A stretch of 64,000 nucleotides of DNA from Corynebacterium pseudotuberculosis (GTDB lineage: Bacteria > Actinomycetota > Actinomycetes > Mycobacteriales > Mycobacteriaceae): contig NZ_CP021251.1 in NCBI RefSeq assembly GCF_002155265.1, forward strand, positions 620,001 to 684,000. The letters run 5' to 3'. Below, one piece after another: positions 38,315 to 47,662 of this stretch. The position numbers and the translations under genes were made by a program. How positions within the stretch are numbered: position 1 is the stretch's first letter; each line of letters starts with the position of its first letter. A model generated the notes under the pieces. It ran no database searches. It was not told where the DNA came from and worked only from the letters and a program-made list of their open reading frames with translations.

Positions 38315-39598
38315 TTACCGCAAGGAAGCGAATAATTGTTCAGCGGCGGTTTTGTCCCAGAGGACCACATTTCCTACGTCGTAGTTGGCAAAACCCGAGT
38401 ATGGGACGGTAACCGTATCCACTCCTTCGCGCATTGCTAAAGCCACGCGGAGGAGATGCCAGACGTGATCTTTGTTTCCTACAGTGAAGCTTCCAGCCAC
38501 GCTGCTTACGGTGGGGAAGAATCGGAATGGGTTGGCAAAGGTACTGGTGGAGGTAAGCTTATTTACCAGCGCGGCGAAGAACTCTCGTTGGCGTTGCACG
38601 CGATCGAGGTCGCCTAGGGGGGTGGCTCGTGTACGGACGTATCCGAGCGCCGTTGGGCCGTTGACTTTTTGGCAGCCGGCGTTGATGGAAAGCGCTGCCA
38701 GTGGATCATTGATGGGTTCTGCTGGGCATACTTCGATGCCGCCAACTGCGTCGACAACGTTGGCTAGCCCGCCCATGCCGATTTCCGCGTAATGGTCCAC
38801 GCGCAAGCCGGTGGCTCCTTCTACAGTTTGGGTAAGTAGCGGTGCGCCACCATAGGTGAAGGCTGCATTGATCTTATCCATACCGTATCCGGGGATGCTG
38901 ACGTAAGAGTCGCGAGGGAGTGACAGCAGGGTTGCTTTGCCGCTAGTGGGGATGTGGAGCAGCATGATGGTATCGGTTCTCATGGAACCGAGATCGCCGC
39001 CCGTCCCTAGTCGCTGGGCATCGGCTTCGCTGAGTCCTGATCGGGAGTCCGAACCGACAAGCAGCCAGTTTGTGCCGGCGGTACTAGCAATGCGGTTGGT
39101 AGGACGGGCGTTGGTTCGGTTGAGTTTGGTGTCCATCCAGAGCGTGCCAGCGATGCTGAGGACTAAGACGGTGACAACTAGCCACGCGATGCTGGATAGG
39201 CAGCCGCGGGGGCGTAGGATCCTCCGACGGCGTCGGGGCGCACTGGGCTGTTGAATAGCGGCCTGGTGGCGCTCAAAGCTTCGGTTAGGTTGAAAGCTTG
39301 CAGATTGTTGGTACCCACGGGGATCAACGTAACTCTGTGGCGGCTGCTGTTGCCGTAGCTGCTGTTGCTCCTGCGCCGAAGGGAAATATTGTTGGGGGCG
39401 TTGCGGCTGCGCGGGGGAGTCAAAACGCGTCACCTCCGGTTGGGGAGCCTGAGCGTTCCGACGCGGCCGCCGTTGTGGCGCGCTCTTTCCTCGACGGCGC
39501 ACGGGTCGTCCGTAGCGATCGAGCAGGGGATTCCCTTGAGAATCACGCATGAACTCATCACGCGATCCGTATCCTGCCTGTGGCTCCTGTGGGTTCAT
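38315..39598 (-). CDS. lcpB: LytR-CpsA-Psr (LCP) family wall-polymer ligase
   Basis: A 427-residue protein with a Gln/Pro/Arg-rich cytoplasmic part (1-130), one transmembrane helix (about 134-154) and an outside LCP domain. Motifs are clear: LLVGSDSRSG near 180, GSMRTDTIMLLHI, SLPRDSYVSIPGYGMDKINA and LGYVRTRATPLGDLDRVQRQ, holding the Asp and Arg residues that bind the polyprenyl pyrophosphate. LCP proteins attach arabinogalactan to peptidoglycan. The name lcpB rests on gene order (LCP near pheA, farR and serS as in C. glutamicum); lcpA is the alternative. A CPBP gene follows upstream on the same strand. Confidence 0.85.
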   Translation of the reverse strand: MNPQEPQAGYGSRDEFMRDSQGNPLLDRYGRPVRRRGKSAPQRRPRRNAQAPQPEVTRFDSPAQPQRPQQYFPSAQEQQQLRQQQPPQSYVDPRGYQQSASFQPNRSFERHQAAIQQPSAPRRRRRILRPRGCLSSIAWLVVTVLVLSIAGTLWMDTKLNRTNARPTNRIASTAGTNWLLVGSDSRSGLSEADAQRLGTGGDLGSMRTDTIMLLHIPTSGKATLLSLPRDSYVSIPGYGMDKINAAFTYGGAPLLTQTVEGATGLRVDHYAEIGMGGLANVVDAVGGIEVCPAEPINDPLAALSINAGCQKVNGPTALGYVRTRATPLGDLDRVQRQREFFAALVNKLTSTSTFANPFRFFPTVSSVAGSFTVGNKDHVWHLLRVALAMREGVDTVTVPYSGFANYDVGNVVLWDKTAAEQLFASLR

Positions 39599-39648
39599 GA
39601 GAATAAGAGTAGTAAGCCAAGACCGATTGCGGCTAACTCATGGCACTT

Positions 39649-40410
39649 TTAAAGTCCCAAGAACTGCAGATTTCCACCGATGAGGGAGTAGCCAACAAAA
39701 GCGACGGCGTCGATAAGGAAATGCCCTACGATGAGTGGCCAAATATGCTGTGGGCGCCATTTGAGATAGAACCAGGTAAAGAGGAGGCCCATAATCATAT
39801 TGCCAATTCCTGCGGAAAATCCCTGGTAAAGATGATAAGAGCCGCGCAGCAACGAGCACGCTAGGAGGATGAATCCGGTGGACTTGCCAAGCTGCCGTAA
39901 CCGTGTACTAAGCCATCCGACCACCACGATTTCCTCTGCAAAGGCATTGGCAAAAGAATAAAGCAGCAAAATGGGAATCGTCCACCATGTTTCGAGCGAG
40001 CTCGGGATAACCTGTTTTGACAGCCCTAGATGCACTGCTGTGACGTAGAAGGCAAGACCGGGAACTCCAATAGCAAGCGCGAGTAGGGCGCCCCAGCCGA
40101 TCTCTGTCAGCCATGTCTTTGCAGACGTGAGTCGAAGCAGCGGTCCAGGTATGCGGTGCTCGGGGGCGTTGACTACAAGGAGGAATAAGGAGAGTAGTCC
40201 CCACGCGATGAGAGTTCCCGCCCCGCACAGCTGTAGTGCAAGGTCGAGCCAGGGGGAATCTGCCTGGGAAGAATTAAGAGTGGTGCTCTGCTCGTTGAGG
40301 GCTACGGGGGAGAGGGTGGCGTCGATAAGCCTTAAAAGCGAACGTAACCCGGACATGCCGAATGTGATGGCAAGGACCAGCCAGATTTCTCCATGAATAC
40401 GATGCCTCAT
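39649..40410 (-). CDS. CPBP-family intramembrane protease homologue
   Basis: A 253-residue polytopic membrane protein of the CAAX protease/bacteriocin-processing family. The first motif is AEEIVVVGWLSTRL, where the usual EExxxR has Val in place of Arg; the second has GSYHLYQG with a histidine, and the last GHFLIDAV also with His and Asp. Because the conserved arginine is missing, activity is uncertain, although the glutamates and histidines are kept. Family members can be proteases or protein-interaction factors. Its start overlaps the stop of the amidase gene by 4 bases, so the two are translationally coupled. Confidence 0.8.
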   Translation of the reverse strand: MRHRIHGEIWLVLAITFGMSGLRSLLRLIDATLSPVALNEQSTTLNSSQADSPWLDLALQLCGAGTLIAWGLLSLFLLVVNAPEHRIPGPLLRLTSAKTWLTEIGWGALLALAIGVPGLAFYVTAVHLGLSKQVIPSSLETWWTIPILLLYSFANAFAEEIVVVGWLSTRLRQLGKSTGFILLACSLLRGSYHLYQGFSAGIGNMIMGLLFTWFYLKWRPQHIWPLIVGHFLIDAVAFVGYSLIGGNLQFLGL

Positions 40411-41552
40411 AATGCCTCCGCCACGCCAAAGAGCTCAGGAACAGTGGCTCGGATCGCCCCGAGTTGAATCCCTACCCCGCGGTAAGGCACCGATAACGCG
40501 GCGCCTCCAGACATGTTGAACATGGTTCCCCACGGGGTCCAACGGGTCTGGGCCGCAAAATCCTCTTCGGGCGGCATAGCGGAGAAATATCCCACGGGCG
40601 GCGGGTCGAATGCCAGGGTAGGGGTGAGCAGTACGTCGATATCCCAGGCGTCGCGCAGGAGCTTATCCACGCCCACGAAAATCCGTACGGCCTCTGCTTT
40701 CCGCTTTTGGGACACAAGGCGGCCACAGTCGCGTAACCACTCCACGAGAGGAGAAGCAGGCCCATGAATCTTTGTGGATTTTAGCGCCAGAATGTCATGA
40801 AAAGCCTTAAACGGCTCATCACCATAAGGCCTGGTCACTCTGCTGACCGCGTGGCCGGCCGCGGAAAGTCTCGCGGCGGCTTCCTCTACCGCGCTAAGGA
40901 TGTGGGGGGCCACGTCTACCTCTGCATGGACGGGTTGTGTGAGCACACCAATGCGCAGCGGGCGCGATAGCGGGCGGATGTTGTGGAGATAGGCGGCGTC
41001 GGCAAGCGTGCGGGTGAGGAATCCTTGAGTGACCGGATTAGCTAGCGAGGCATCATGCGGTGGTTTAAAGCCCACGATCCCAGTACAAGCTGCTGGGATG
41101 CGGATAGAACCGCCGCCATCAGAAGCATGGGCGGCCCGCACCAATCCGCGAGCGACCATAACCGCGGCGCCTCCTGAAGAACCGCCAGGCGTATGCCCAT
41201 CATAGGTCGGGGCTGCTAAACCTACTGGCTCTGTGTAGGCGCTAAGGCCCAGCTCTGGAACCAGGGATTTACCAGGAACTATCGCGCCCTGCGCCATATA
41301 TTTGGCTATAAACGAGTCGGTTTCCGCCGCCATAACCCGGCGGTGGACTGAACCATAGCTGGTAGGCATACCTGCCACATCGGAGAGATCCTTGGCTGGG
41401 ATGATCCACCCGGAGAGCCGCTGCGGTGGTGAGTCTGCCTGCATATCTGCTTGATCATGCGCCGCATCAGCATCGAAATGAGCGAAGCCATGCTCTTGCG
41501 CGGATAAGCCGGCGACCTGCGTTGCGAGTGCGTCGATTCGCTCATGAATTGC
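40407..41552 (-). CDS. amidase (amidase signature family)
   Basis: A 381-residue hydrolase of the Ser-cisSer-Lys amidase family. The triad can be read: Lys55 in IIPAKDLSDVAG, cis-Ser127 in HTPGGSSGGAAVM, and nucleophile Ser150 in SDGGGSIRIPAACTG. VGFKPP follows, as usual. At 381 residues it is shorter than the typical 450-500; the C-terminal half is condensed but the fold core is intact. The substrate is unknown; it is too short to be a normal GatA. ATG 41552 (MAIHERIDAL) is preferred to an upstream codon at 41564. It diverges from pheA with only 38 bases between. Confidence 0.82.
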   Translation of the reverse strand, partial: AIHERIDALATQVAGLSAQEHGFAHFDADAAHDQADMQADSPPQRLSGWIIPAKDLSDVAGMPTSYGSVHRRVMAAETDSFIAKYMAQGAIVPGKSLVPELGLSAYTEPVGLAAPTYDGHTPGGSSGGAAVMVARGLVRAAHASDGGGSIRIPAACTGIVGFKPPHDASLANPVTQGFLTRTLADAAYLHNIRPLSRPLRIGVLTQPVHAEVDVAPHILSAVEEAAARLSAAGHAVSRVTRPYGDEPFKAFHDILALKSTKIHGPASPLVEWLRDCGRLVSQKRKAEAVRIFVGVDKLLRDAWDIDVLLTPTLAFDPPPVGYFSAMPPEEDFAAQTRWTPWGTMFNMSGGAALSVPYRGVGIQLGAIRATVPELFGVAEAL

Positions 41553-41590
41553 CATGACGAACACACTACTAGGCAGATAAACTAGCCCTC

Positions 41591-42513
41591 ATGAAGATCG
41601 CCTATTTGGGCCCTGAGGGCACATTCACCGAGGCTGCATTATGGAAGTTTGCAGAGCGGCAGGAGTTTGTGGATGTTCGGGCGATTCCCATGCGTACCCC
41701 ACGTGAGGCTGTGGACGCGGTTCGCGCCGGTGAAGCCACATATGCCTGCGTAGCCATAGAAAACTCCGTCGATGGTGCCGTAACACCTACCTTTGATGCG
41801 CTGGCAGTAGCTGACGACGTGCAAATCTTTGAGGAAGTCGACCTTCCCATCGCCTTTGCCATCATGAGCCTCCCCGGCGCGGAGGCCTCCGCGGCAAAGA
41901 TCATAGCCACACATCCCGTGGCTTATCAGCAAGTAAAAAGTTGGCTTGCGCAGCATGCCCCCCAAGCAGAATTTATAGCGGCCTCCTCCAACGCTGCTGC
42001 TGCACAGCTGGTATCTGAAGGAAAAGCAGACCTTGCAGCCGCGCCGTTACGCGCCGCCGAGGTCTATGGGCTTTCCGTGATCAGCGACAACGTGGCTGAT
42101 GTGCCGGGGGCTCGCACTCGCTTTGTCCTGATTGGTCAACCTGCGCGATCCACTCCTCGCACTGGGACAGACCGCACAGCAATCATGTTTATTCTGAAAA
42201 ACGAGCCTGGAAGCTTGGTCGCGGCACTTTCTGAATTTTCCCTGCGCGGAGTCGATCTATCGCGCATTGAATCCCGTCCCATTGAAAGCGGTCTTGGTTA
42301 TTACCGCTTCCATGTGGACGTGAATGGGCATATCGACGACGCCCCGTGGCAGAAGCGCTGCGTGCCCTTTATCCGCGTTGCTCCGTGCTCCAATTCTTAG
42401 GCTCCTGGCCAGCGCATCAGGCTAACCCGCGGGAAGCCGCCCTGACCGCGGACACGGAACTTATAGATCGTGCTGCCCAATGGGTAAAAAGCATCAGAGA
42501 AGGACGTTTGTAG
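41591..42513 (+). pseudogene. pheA: prephenate dehydratase, frameshifted near its 3' end
   Basis: Converts prephenate to phenylpyruvate in phenylalanine synthesis. The catalytic domain (1-180) is whole: AYLGPEGTFTEAAL, VAIENSVDGAVTPTFDAL and the TRF motif in VPGARTRFVLIG. The ACT domain starts IMFILKNEPGSLVAALSEF, with ESRP in the Phe-binding loop. After DDAP the frame is lost and stops at 42400. One extra C in the run at 42342-42345 would restore ALRALYPRCSVLQFLGSWPA and run to TAG 42511, three bases before the next gene. The last ACT strand and about 50 residues are lost, so feedback control or stability would suffer. A sequencing error is a real alternative. Confidence 0.85.
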
Positions 42514-42516
42514 AGG

Positions 42517-43182
42517 ATGGAAACCGTGGGCCGAATCATTTTAATGCGCCATGCGCGTACCTTTGCTAACGCTGCCCGAGTATTTGATACGCGACCGCCG
42601 GGGGCAGAACTTACTGTTCTGGGGCGTCTTCAAGCTACGGAAGCAGGTGTGCATCTAGCCAATATCACCCATAACCTTGGAGGGGTGGTGGCTTCAGTGG
42701 CAATCCGGACCCAGCAGACAGCCGTTGCTGCGGTAAAGGCTTATGAAGAAACCTTGGGTCTCCCGGCGGATACCTATCCCATTGACGTGGACCCTAACCT
42801 GAGAGAAGTCTTTTCCGGGGCTCTCGAGGGGAGCTCGGCTCCTGAATCTCATGAGGCATATATCCGTGCTCTCGACGCCTGGATGAGCGGGGACCTTTAT
42901 GCAGCAATGCCGGAAGGGGAGACCGCGAATGAAGTGGTTATACGGATGCGGAAACCCCTGGAAGACCTTGCAACGCTATGCCGGGAGACTGGAAAAGATT
43001 ATCTCGCGGTGAGTCATGGGGCTGCGATCCGCATTGCCACGCGATATTCCTCCGACGTGCCCGAAAATGTGGCTCGGAATATTTATGTGGGAAATACCTC
43101 TCTTATGATCATTGAACCCTGCGGAGAATTCGGTCAGTGGCATTGCGAGATGTGGGGCAGCACACGCTTAGATCGGCCATGA
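42517..43182 (+). CDS. histidine phosphatase (phosphoglycerate mutase-like)
   Basis: A 221-residue enzyme of the histidine phosphatase branch 1. The phospho-His motif is MRHARTFANAARVFDTRPPG, where RHG is RHA; SHGAAIRIATRYS near residue 165 has the second histidine, and REVFSGALEG the usual acidic residue. The ATG is 3 bases after the restored pheA stop, so the two genes are probably co-translated. It is not a classical mutase; a phosphatase on a sugar phosphate or a polyprenyl phosphate is possible. The inverted-repeat element follows. Confidence 0.85.
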   Translation: METVGRIILMRHARTFANAARVFDTRPPGAELTVLGRLQATEAGVHLANITHNLGGVVASVAIRTQQTAVAAVKAYEETLGLPADTYPIDVDPNLREVFSGALEGSSAPESHEAYIRALDAWMSGDLYAAMPEGETANEVVIRMRKPLEDLATLCRETGKDYLAVSHGAAIRIATRYSSDVPENVARNIYVGNTSLMIIEPCGEFGQWHCEMWGSTRLDRP

Positions 43183-43203
43183 AACAAAGAGAAGCAAAGT
43201 GAC

Positions 43204-43272
43204 CCTGCATTTCCATAGACATTAGGCCCCAAAAAAAGCCTCCAAAGCTGTCTATGTCTATGGAAATGCAGG
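43204..43272. repeat. 69 bp inverted-repeat element, copy B
   Basis: The 18-base ends match those of 27943-28010 exactly: CCTGCATTTCCATAGACA at 43204-43221 and its complement at 43255-43272. The 33-base interior differs, has an A7 tract and includes a doubled GTCTAT. It lies in the gap between convergent genes. Element type is unclear, as with copy A. Confidence 0.8.
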
Positions 43273-43300
43273 TTGGGTGGGCTCGGTTGGCCAAATTAGG

Positions 43301-43648
43301 CTAGGCGTATCCCAGCCGATGCAGGTCCTCTTCCTCGAGGCCAAAATAGTGGCCGATCTCGTGCATTACGGTGATGCGAACCTGCTCTACGAGTTCTTCC
43401 TCGGAAGAACAATATTTTTTCAGGGCTTCTTTATAGATAGTGATCGTGTCGGGGAGGAACCCGGCGTGATCAAAGCTGCGTTCGGTGAGCGCTACACCAT
43501 GGTAAAGACCGAGGATATAAGGGGAGTCCTCGGCATAATCCTCGATGAGGATGGCAAGGTTGGTGATGTGCTCGGTGATGGACTCCGGGATAGCGGATAA
43601 GGCTTGGTCTACGAGTTTTTCAAAATGTTCATCGCTGATCTGAATCAT
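43301..43648 (-). CDS. minimal zinc metallopeptidase (zincin-like)
   Basis: A 115-residue protein with the zinc motif HEIGHYFGLEEEDLHRLGYA at its C-terminal end, where HExxH is followed by a distant acidic residue and His. This is the short zincin (DUF1025/PF06262) family; starts of the type IQISDEHFEKLVDQALSAIP are common in it. No signal peptide, so cytoplasmic. Its start overlaps the stop of the septum-formation gene by 4 bases, so the two are translated together. Substrate unknown. Confidence 0.85.
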   Translation of the reverse strand: MIQISDEHFEKLVDQALSAIPESITEHITNLAILIEDYAEDSPYILGLYHGVALTERSFDHAGFLPDTITIYKEALKKYCSSEEELVEQVRITVMHEIGHYFGLEEEDLHRLGYA

Positions 43649-44661
43649 GGGCGTGCTGGTTCTGGGTGAGGGCCTATGAGAGCTTCGGGGTTCACAATAG
43701 GTGCTCGCACCGGACGCGAAGCCGGGGGTTGGCCGTTGATAGTGAAGCCGGTTCTGGCGCCGCCAGCGAGTGTGGCAAATTTACGATCTTGGCCAAAGAC
43801 CAGCGCGCAATTGACACTGCGTGAGCCGCCAGCCCACGAGTTTTCGGGGAGGGTGGTCCAGAACGGTTGGAGAGTGGAGAAATACAGAGGGTCGTCGCCT
43901 CCCAAATAGTCCTGGGCCGCTTGGGTGCATACCTGTCGGAGGTGCGTGTCCTGTTGTTCAAGGGAAGGCGTTCCCTCTGGGAAGACTGGCTGCAAATCTA
44001 CGATGGCGGTGATTTCCATCTGGTGATCGGCAGCGCAGTCGACGACTCGGGTGGCGCTGGCGGCGTCGACAAGCACGCACTCTTCGGGACGGAAGATGCG
44101 GGACTGGTCTTGCTCGGCGGCGCGTCCGGAAGTTGGGATGAGAGTGCCTTTATCATCGGTGGCTTGGACACCACAGAGTAGGGTGCGATCACCCTTTGAC
44201 CAGGCATCTTGTGGGGGAAGAATCGAGGCGACCGAATACTTTCCCATCTGATCAAAGGTGCCTTTCATATACTGAATCGTAGGGTTAAGGCACAGCTCCT
44301 CGCGTAGCTGTGCTTGACGGGTGAGATCTGGCATTGGGGCCTCACTGCCAAACTCGGATGCGGGGTAAGCCCTTAGGTCTTCGCGGGAAGAAACCTCGAA
44401 GCGGTGCTCGCCTGCGCAGTCGGCTTGCTCAAAATTGGTGATTTTCCCCTGATCGTCTTTCCACGTGAGGCATGACCCGGAATCGGCGGTGGTAAAGGAC
44501 GCGGCAGACGCTTTGCTGTCTGAGGAAGGACGTGACTGAGACTGCTTGGACGAACCCTCACTCTGGGAAGAAAAAGAGTACGCGCCGACCCCTGCTGTGG
44601 AGACTAAAGCTCCGACAAGCAGGATACGAACTGCTGTAGCACTGCGCCAAGATTGAGTCAT
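43645..44661 (-). CDS. septum formation family protein
   Basis: A 338-residue protein with one N-terminal membrane helix (about 12-30) and an outside part holding two Cys-containing repeats: CLTWKDDQGKITNFEQADCAGEH at about 64-86 and CVLVDAASATRVVDCAADHQMEI about 200 on. Both follow the pattern C-x-n-V-x-C-x-x-x-H-x-x-E/x, which fits the septum-formation (PF13845) family in actinobacteria. It may help envelope growth at division; the name rests on the family only. It is cotranscribed with the metallopeptidase. Confidence 0.75.
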   Translation of the reverse strand: MTQSWRSATAVRILLVGALVSTAGVGAYSFSSQSEGSSKQSQSRPSSDSKASAASFTTADSGSCLTWKDDQGKITNFEQADCAGEHRFEVSSREDLRAYPASEFGSEAPMPDLTRQAQLREELCLNPTIQYMKGTFDQMGKYSVASILPPQDAWSKGDRTLLCGVQATDDKGTLIPTSGRAAEQDQSRIFRPEECVLVDAASATRVVDCAADHQMEITAIVDLQPVFPEGTPSLEQQDTHLRQVCTQAAQDYLGGDDPLYFSTLQPFWTTLPENSWAGGSRSVNCALVFGQDRKFATLAGGARTGFTINGQPPASRPVRAPIVNPEALIGPHPEPARP

Positions 44662-44681
44662 AGTGCCCTCAGTCTACTTAC

Positions 44682-45455
44682 TTACTTGGAAATAAAGGTC
44701 CGCAACGCAAATCTATCTGTGCGATAAAGAGAAGAACACCACTCTATAGGGTGGTTGCCTGCACTGGCATGGCGCTCCACCTTGAGGAGGGGTTCTCCCA
44801 CTTCAACGTCCAGAATCCGGGCGGTTTCTGCCGTTGCGGCCACCGCTGTGGTGATTTGTTCTGCCCCGGTGATGAAAATGTTGTAGGAATTTTTCAAAAT
44901 TTGATAAACGGACTTGTATACGTCGTTTTCTAGTAGATCAGGGGCAAAAGTTGAGTTGTACCATGCGTCGTTGAGGCAAAAAGGTTTGCCGTCTCCTAGG
45001 CGGAGACGCACGAGGTGGGTATGTGGTGTGGCAGCGTCTGTGCGGAAGAACTCTTGAACCACGGAATGGGGGGATGACCATGCGGAGGACAAAATTTTAC
45101 TGGAGGGCTCGATACGGCGCGCAGACATCTCATCTGTAAAAGAAGCGAGTTGTAGGCGGGTGACCATCGGAGATTGCGCCACAAAAGTGCCTTTACCTCG
45201 GCTGCGGCGGAGTTGTCCGGTGGCTACAAGATCGCCGATAGCGCGTCTTACGGTAATTCGGCTTACGCCATAGGCCTCTTCTAGAACGCGCTCACCGGGC
45301 AGCATATCACCAGGTTTGAGCTCGGTACGGCAGAGTTCTTCTAGTATTTCCCTGAGCTGTTGATGCTTTGGCGTGCTGGTTCCGTCAGTTAGGGTTCTGG
45401 CGGGCAACCCCAATCGAGTGTCGACCATAGGTATCAGTGTAGCCGCGCTGGTCAT
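44682..45455 (-). CDS. farR: GntR/HutC-family regulator FarR
   Basis: A 257-residue regulator. The N-terminal winged helix-turn-helix reads LKPGDMLPGERVLEEAYGVS and then ITVRRAIGDLVATGQLRRSRGKGTFVA, typical GntR. The C-terminal UTRA ligand domain (about 110-250) ends PIEWCSSLYRTDRFALRTFI. In C. glutamicum FarR (cg3202) lies next to serS and near pheA, the same order as here, and affects amino-acid genes; this is the basis for the name. It diverges from serS with about 60 bases between, where it may bind. An alternative start lies at 45428. Confidence 0.75.
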   Translation of the reverse strand: MTSAATLIPMVDTRLGLPARTLTDGTSTPKHQQLREILEELCRTELKPGDMLPGERVLEEAYGVSRITVRRAIGDLVATGQLRRSRGKGTFVAQSPMVTRLQLASFTDEMSARRIEPSSKILSSAWSSPHSVVQEFFRTDAATPHTHLVRLRLGDGKPFCLNDAWYNSTFAPDLLENDVYKSVYQILKNSYNIFITGAEQITTAVAATAETARILDVEVGEPLLKVERHASAGNHPIEWCSSLYRTDRFALRTFISK

Positions 45456-45519
45456 AACCAGCCATGATTTTGGTCATGTTGTGACCTACTAGTTAATGGA
45501 AGGCGGTAAGGTCGGATGT

Positions 45520-46779
45520 GTGATTGATCTGAAATTCCTCCGCGAGAATCCCGATATTGTCCGCGAATCCCAGCGTATTCGTGGCGAAGACCCTGAATTG
45601 GTAGATAAACTACTGGCCGCCGATGAGGCACGACGTGCGGCAATCCAGGTTGCAGACGAGCTGCGTTCCGAGCACAAAGCCTTTGGCAAGAAGATTGGCC
45701 AGGCCGCTCCGGAAGAGCGCACTGCCTTGCTCGAAGGCTCAAATGAGTTGAAGGCAAAGGTTAAAGAAGCTGAGGAGGCTCAGTCTGCCGCGGAAGCAAA
45801 GGTAGATGAGCTCCAAATGCTCTTTAGCAATGTGGTCACCGATGCTCCTGCTGGTGGAGAAGATGACTTCATTGTTTTGGAGCACGTTGGTGAGCCGCGC
45901 ACCTTTGACTTTGAGCCCAAGGACCACCTTGAGCTTGGCGAGTCCCTGGGGTTGATCGATACCAAGCGCGGTACCAAGGTAGGCGGAGCACGTTTCTACT
46001 ACCTCACTGGCGACGGCGCATTCTTGCAGTTGGGAATGCTCAACCTCGCCGCTCAGAAGGCGCGCGAGAACGGTTTCCAGCTGATGATTCCGCCAGTATT
46101 GGTGCGCCCTGAGATTATGCAGGGAACTGGTTTCTTGGGGGCACACTCCGATGAGATCTACTACCTTGAGCGCGATGACCTTTATCTAGTAGGCACCTCC
46201 GAGGTCGCCTTGGCTGGTTACCACAAGGATGAGATTATCGACCTTAATAAGGGACCGATTAAGTACGCTGGTTGGTCCTCCTGCTTCCGCCGTGAAGCCG
46301 GCTCTTATGGCAAAGACACTCGTGGTATCCTGCGCGTTCATCAGTTTGACAAGCTTGAGATGTTCGTTTTCTGTAAGCCAGAGGATGCCGTCGAGCAGCA
46401 CCAGGCGCTTCTGAAGATGGAACGCGACATGCTTGCCGCAGTGGAGGTTCCTTACCGCGTTATCGACGTTGCCGGCGGCGACCTAGGATCCTCTGCGGCT
46501 CGTAAATTTGATACAGAAGCATGGGTTCCCACTCAGAACACCTACCGCGAGCTGACATCCACCTCAAACTGCACCACATTCCAGGCGCGTCGTCTTCAGA
46601 CTCGCTATCGCGATGAGACCGGCAAGGCTCAGACCTGCGCTACCCTCAACGGAACTCTTGCTACTACTCGTTGGTTGGTTGCCATCCTTGAGAACAACCA
46701 GCAAGCAGATGGATCAGTCATCGTTCCTGAAGCTCTGCGCCCATTCGTGGGTAAGGATGTTTTGGAGCCAATTAAATAA
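45520..46779 (+). CDS. serS: seryl-tRNA synthetase
   Basis: A 419-residue class II enzyme that charges tRNA-Ser and tRNA-Sec. The N-terminal coiled-coil arm (about 25-100) starts [20 protein letters not shown]. Motif 2 reads [21 protein letters not shown] and motif 3 [20 protein letters not shown], read as [12 protein letters not shown] here, with the ATP Arg. GTG 45520 was chosen because AAGGTCGG is 6-8 bases upstream; ATG 45496 gives eight extra residues without homologous look. plsC follows by 17 bases. Confidence 0.96.
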   Translation: MIDLKFLRENPDIVRESQRIRGEDPELVDKLLAADEARRAAIQVADELRSEHKAFGKKIGQAAPEERTALLEGSNELKAKVKEAEEAQSAAEAKVDELQMLFSNVVTDAPAGGEDDFIVLEHVGEPRTFDFEPKDHLELGESLGLIDTKRGTKVGGARFYYLTGDGAFLQLGMLNLAAQKARENGFQLMIPPVLVRPEIMQGTGFLGAHSDEIYYLERDDLYLVGTSEVALAGYHKDEIIDLNKGPIKYAGWSSCFRREAGSYGKDTRGILRVHQFDKLEMFVFCKPEDAVEQHQALLKMERDMLAAVEVPYRVIDVAGGDLGSSAARKFDTEAWVPTQNTYRELTSTSNCTTFQARRLQTRYRDETGKAQTCATLNGTLATTRWLVAILENNQQADGSVIVPEALRPFVGKDVLEPIK

Positions 46780-46796
46780 GAGGTATTTGGGTAACC

Positions 46797-47645
46797 ATGA
46801 ACACTGGATGGGAAAAGCGGGGCATTTGCTGGGTGCCAAAGGGCTTGCAAAAGGTCCCAAGGCATCCAGAAAGCCGAGAGTGGTTTTATGGCCGGATCGT
46901 AGCAAGGCTTGTAAAAGGTCTTCTCCGTGCTCAGGCTATAGAGCTCACGGTAGAGGGATCGGAAAATGTTCCTGCTCAGGGTTCGGCGCTGCTAGCGATT
47001 AATCACACAGGCTATTACGACTTCATTTTTAGCGGCGCTGCGGCCAACCTTCGCGGTGGGCGATTGACCCGATTCATGGCTAAGAAGGAAATCTTCGATG
47101 TACCTGTAGTGGGCAAGCTTGTGCGGCTTATGAAGCACATCCCGGTTAATCGGGCTGCTGGTGCGGGGGCTCTTGATGCGGCGATTAAGCATCTCCAACA
47201 AGGGCAGCTCGTGGGGATTTTCCCAGAGGGAACAATTTCCCGAAGCCTTGAGATCAAAGAGCTCAAGAGCGGTGCTGTGCGCATTGCTCAGCAAGCGAAC
47301 GCTCCTCTCATTCCCGTCGCGGTCTGGGGTAGCCAACGCGTGTGGACTAAAGGGCTGAAGCGTGACATCGGGCGTAGCCACATACCCGTGTGGATTTGGA
47401 TCGGGCCGCCGGTGTCTCTCGAAGGTACCGTGGAAGAAGCCACTCAGCGCCTCCGCGAGGCAATGATAGAGCTTCTCGACGGAGCACGTGCGGAGTATGA
47501 AAAGGCCTACGGTCCCTTTGCTGGCGGCGAGCCGTGGCGGCCTGCCTCGCTGGGAGGTTCTGCGCCTACCGTGGAAGAAGCCGCACGTATTGATGCAGAA
47601 CAGCGGCGTATTCGCGCGGAGAAGAAAGCTAAGAAACAGAAATAA
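46797..47645 (+). CDS. plsC: 1-acylglycerol-3-phosphate acyltransferase
   Basis: A 282-residue PlsC-type acyltransferase that makes phosphatidic acid at the membrane. Block I is NHTGYYDF (the H-x4-D catalytic pair), block II lies around KHIPVNRA, and block III is GIFPEGTISRS. A short basic tail, RRIRAEKKAKKQK, closes it. GGTATTTGGG stands before ATG. It lies 17 bases after serS, so the two may share a transcript, and the HAD gene is next. Acyl preference cannot be read. Confidence 0.88.
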   Translation: MNTGWEKRGICWVPKGLQKVPRHPESREWFYGRIVARLVKGLLRAQAIELTVEGSENVPAQGSALLAINHTGYYDFIFSGAAANLRGGRLTRFMAKKEIFDVPVVGKLVRLMKHIPVNRAAGAGALDAAIKHLQQGQLVGIFPEGTISRSLEIKELKSGAVRIAQQANAPLIPVAVWGSQRVWTKGLKRDIGRSHIPVWIWIGPPVSLEGTVEEATQRLREAMIELLDGARAEYEKAYGPFAGGEPWRPASLGGSAPTVEEAARIDAEQRRIRAEKKAKKQK

Positions 47646-47662
47646 GAGTCTTTTAGCCTTTG

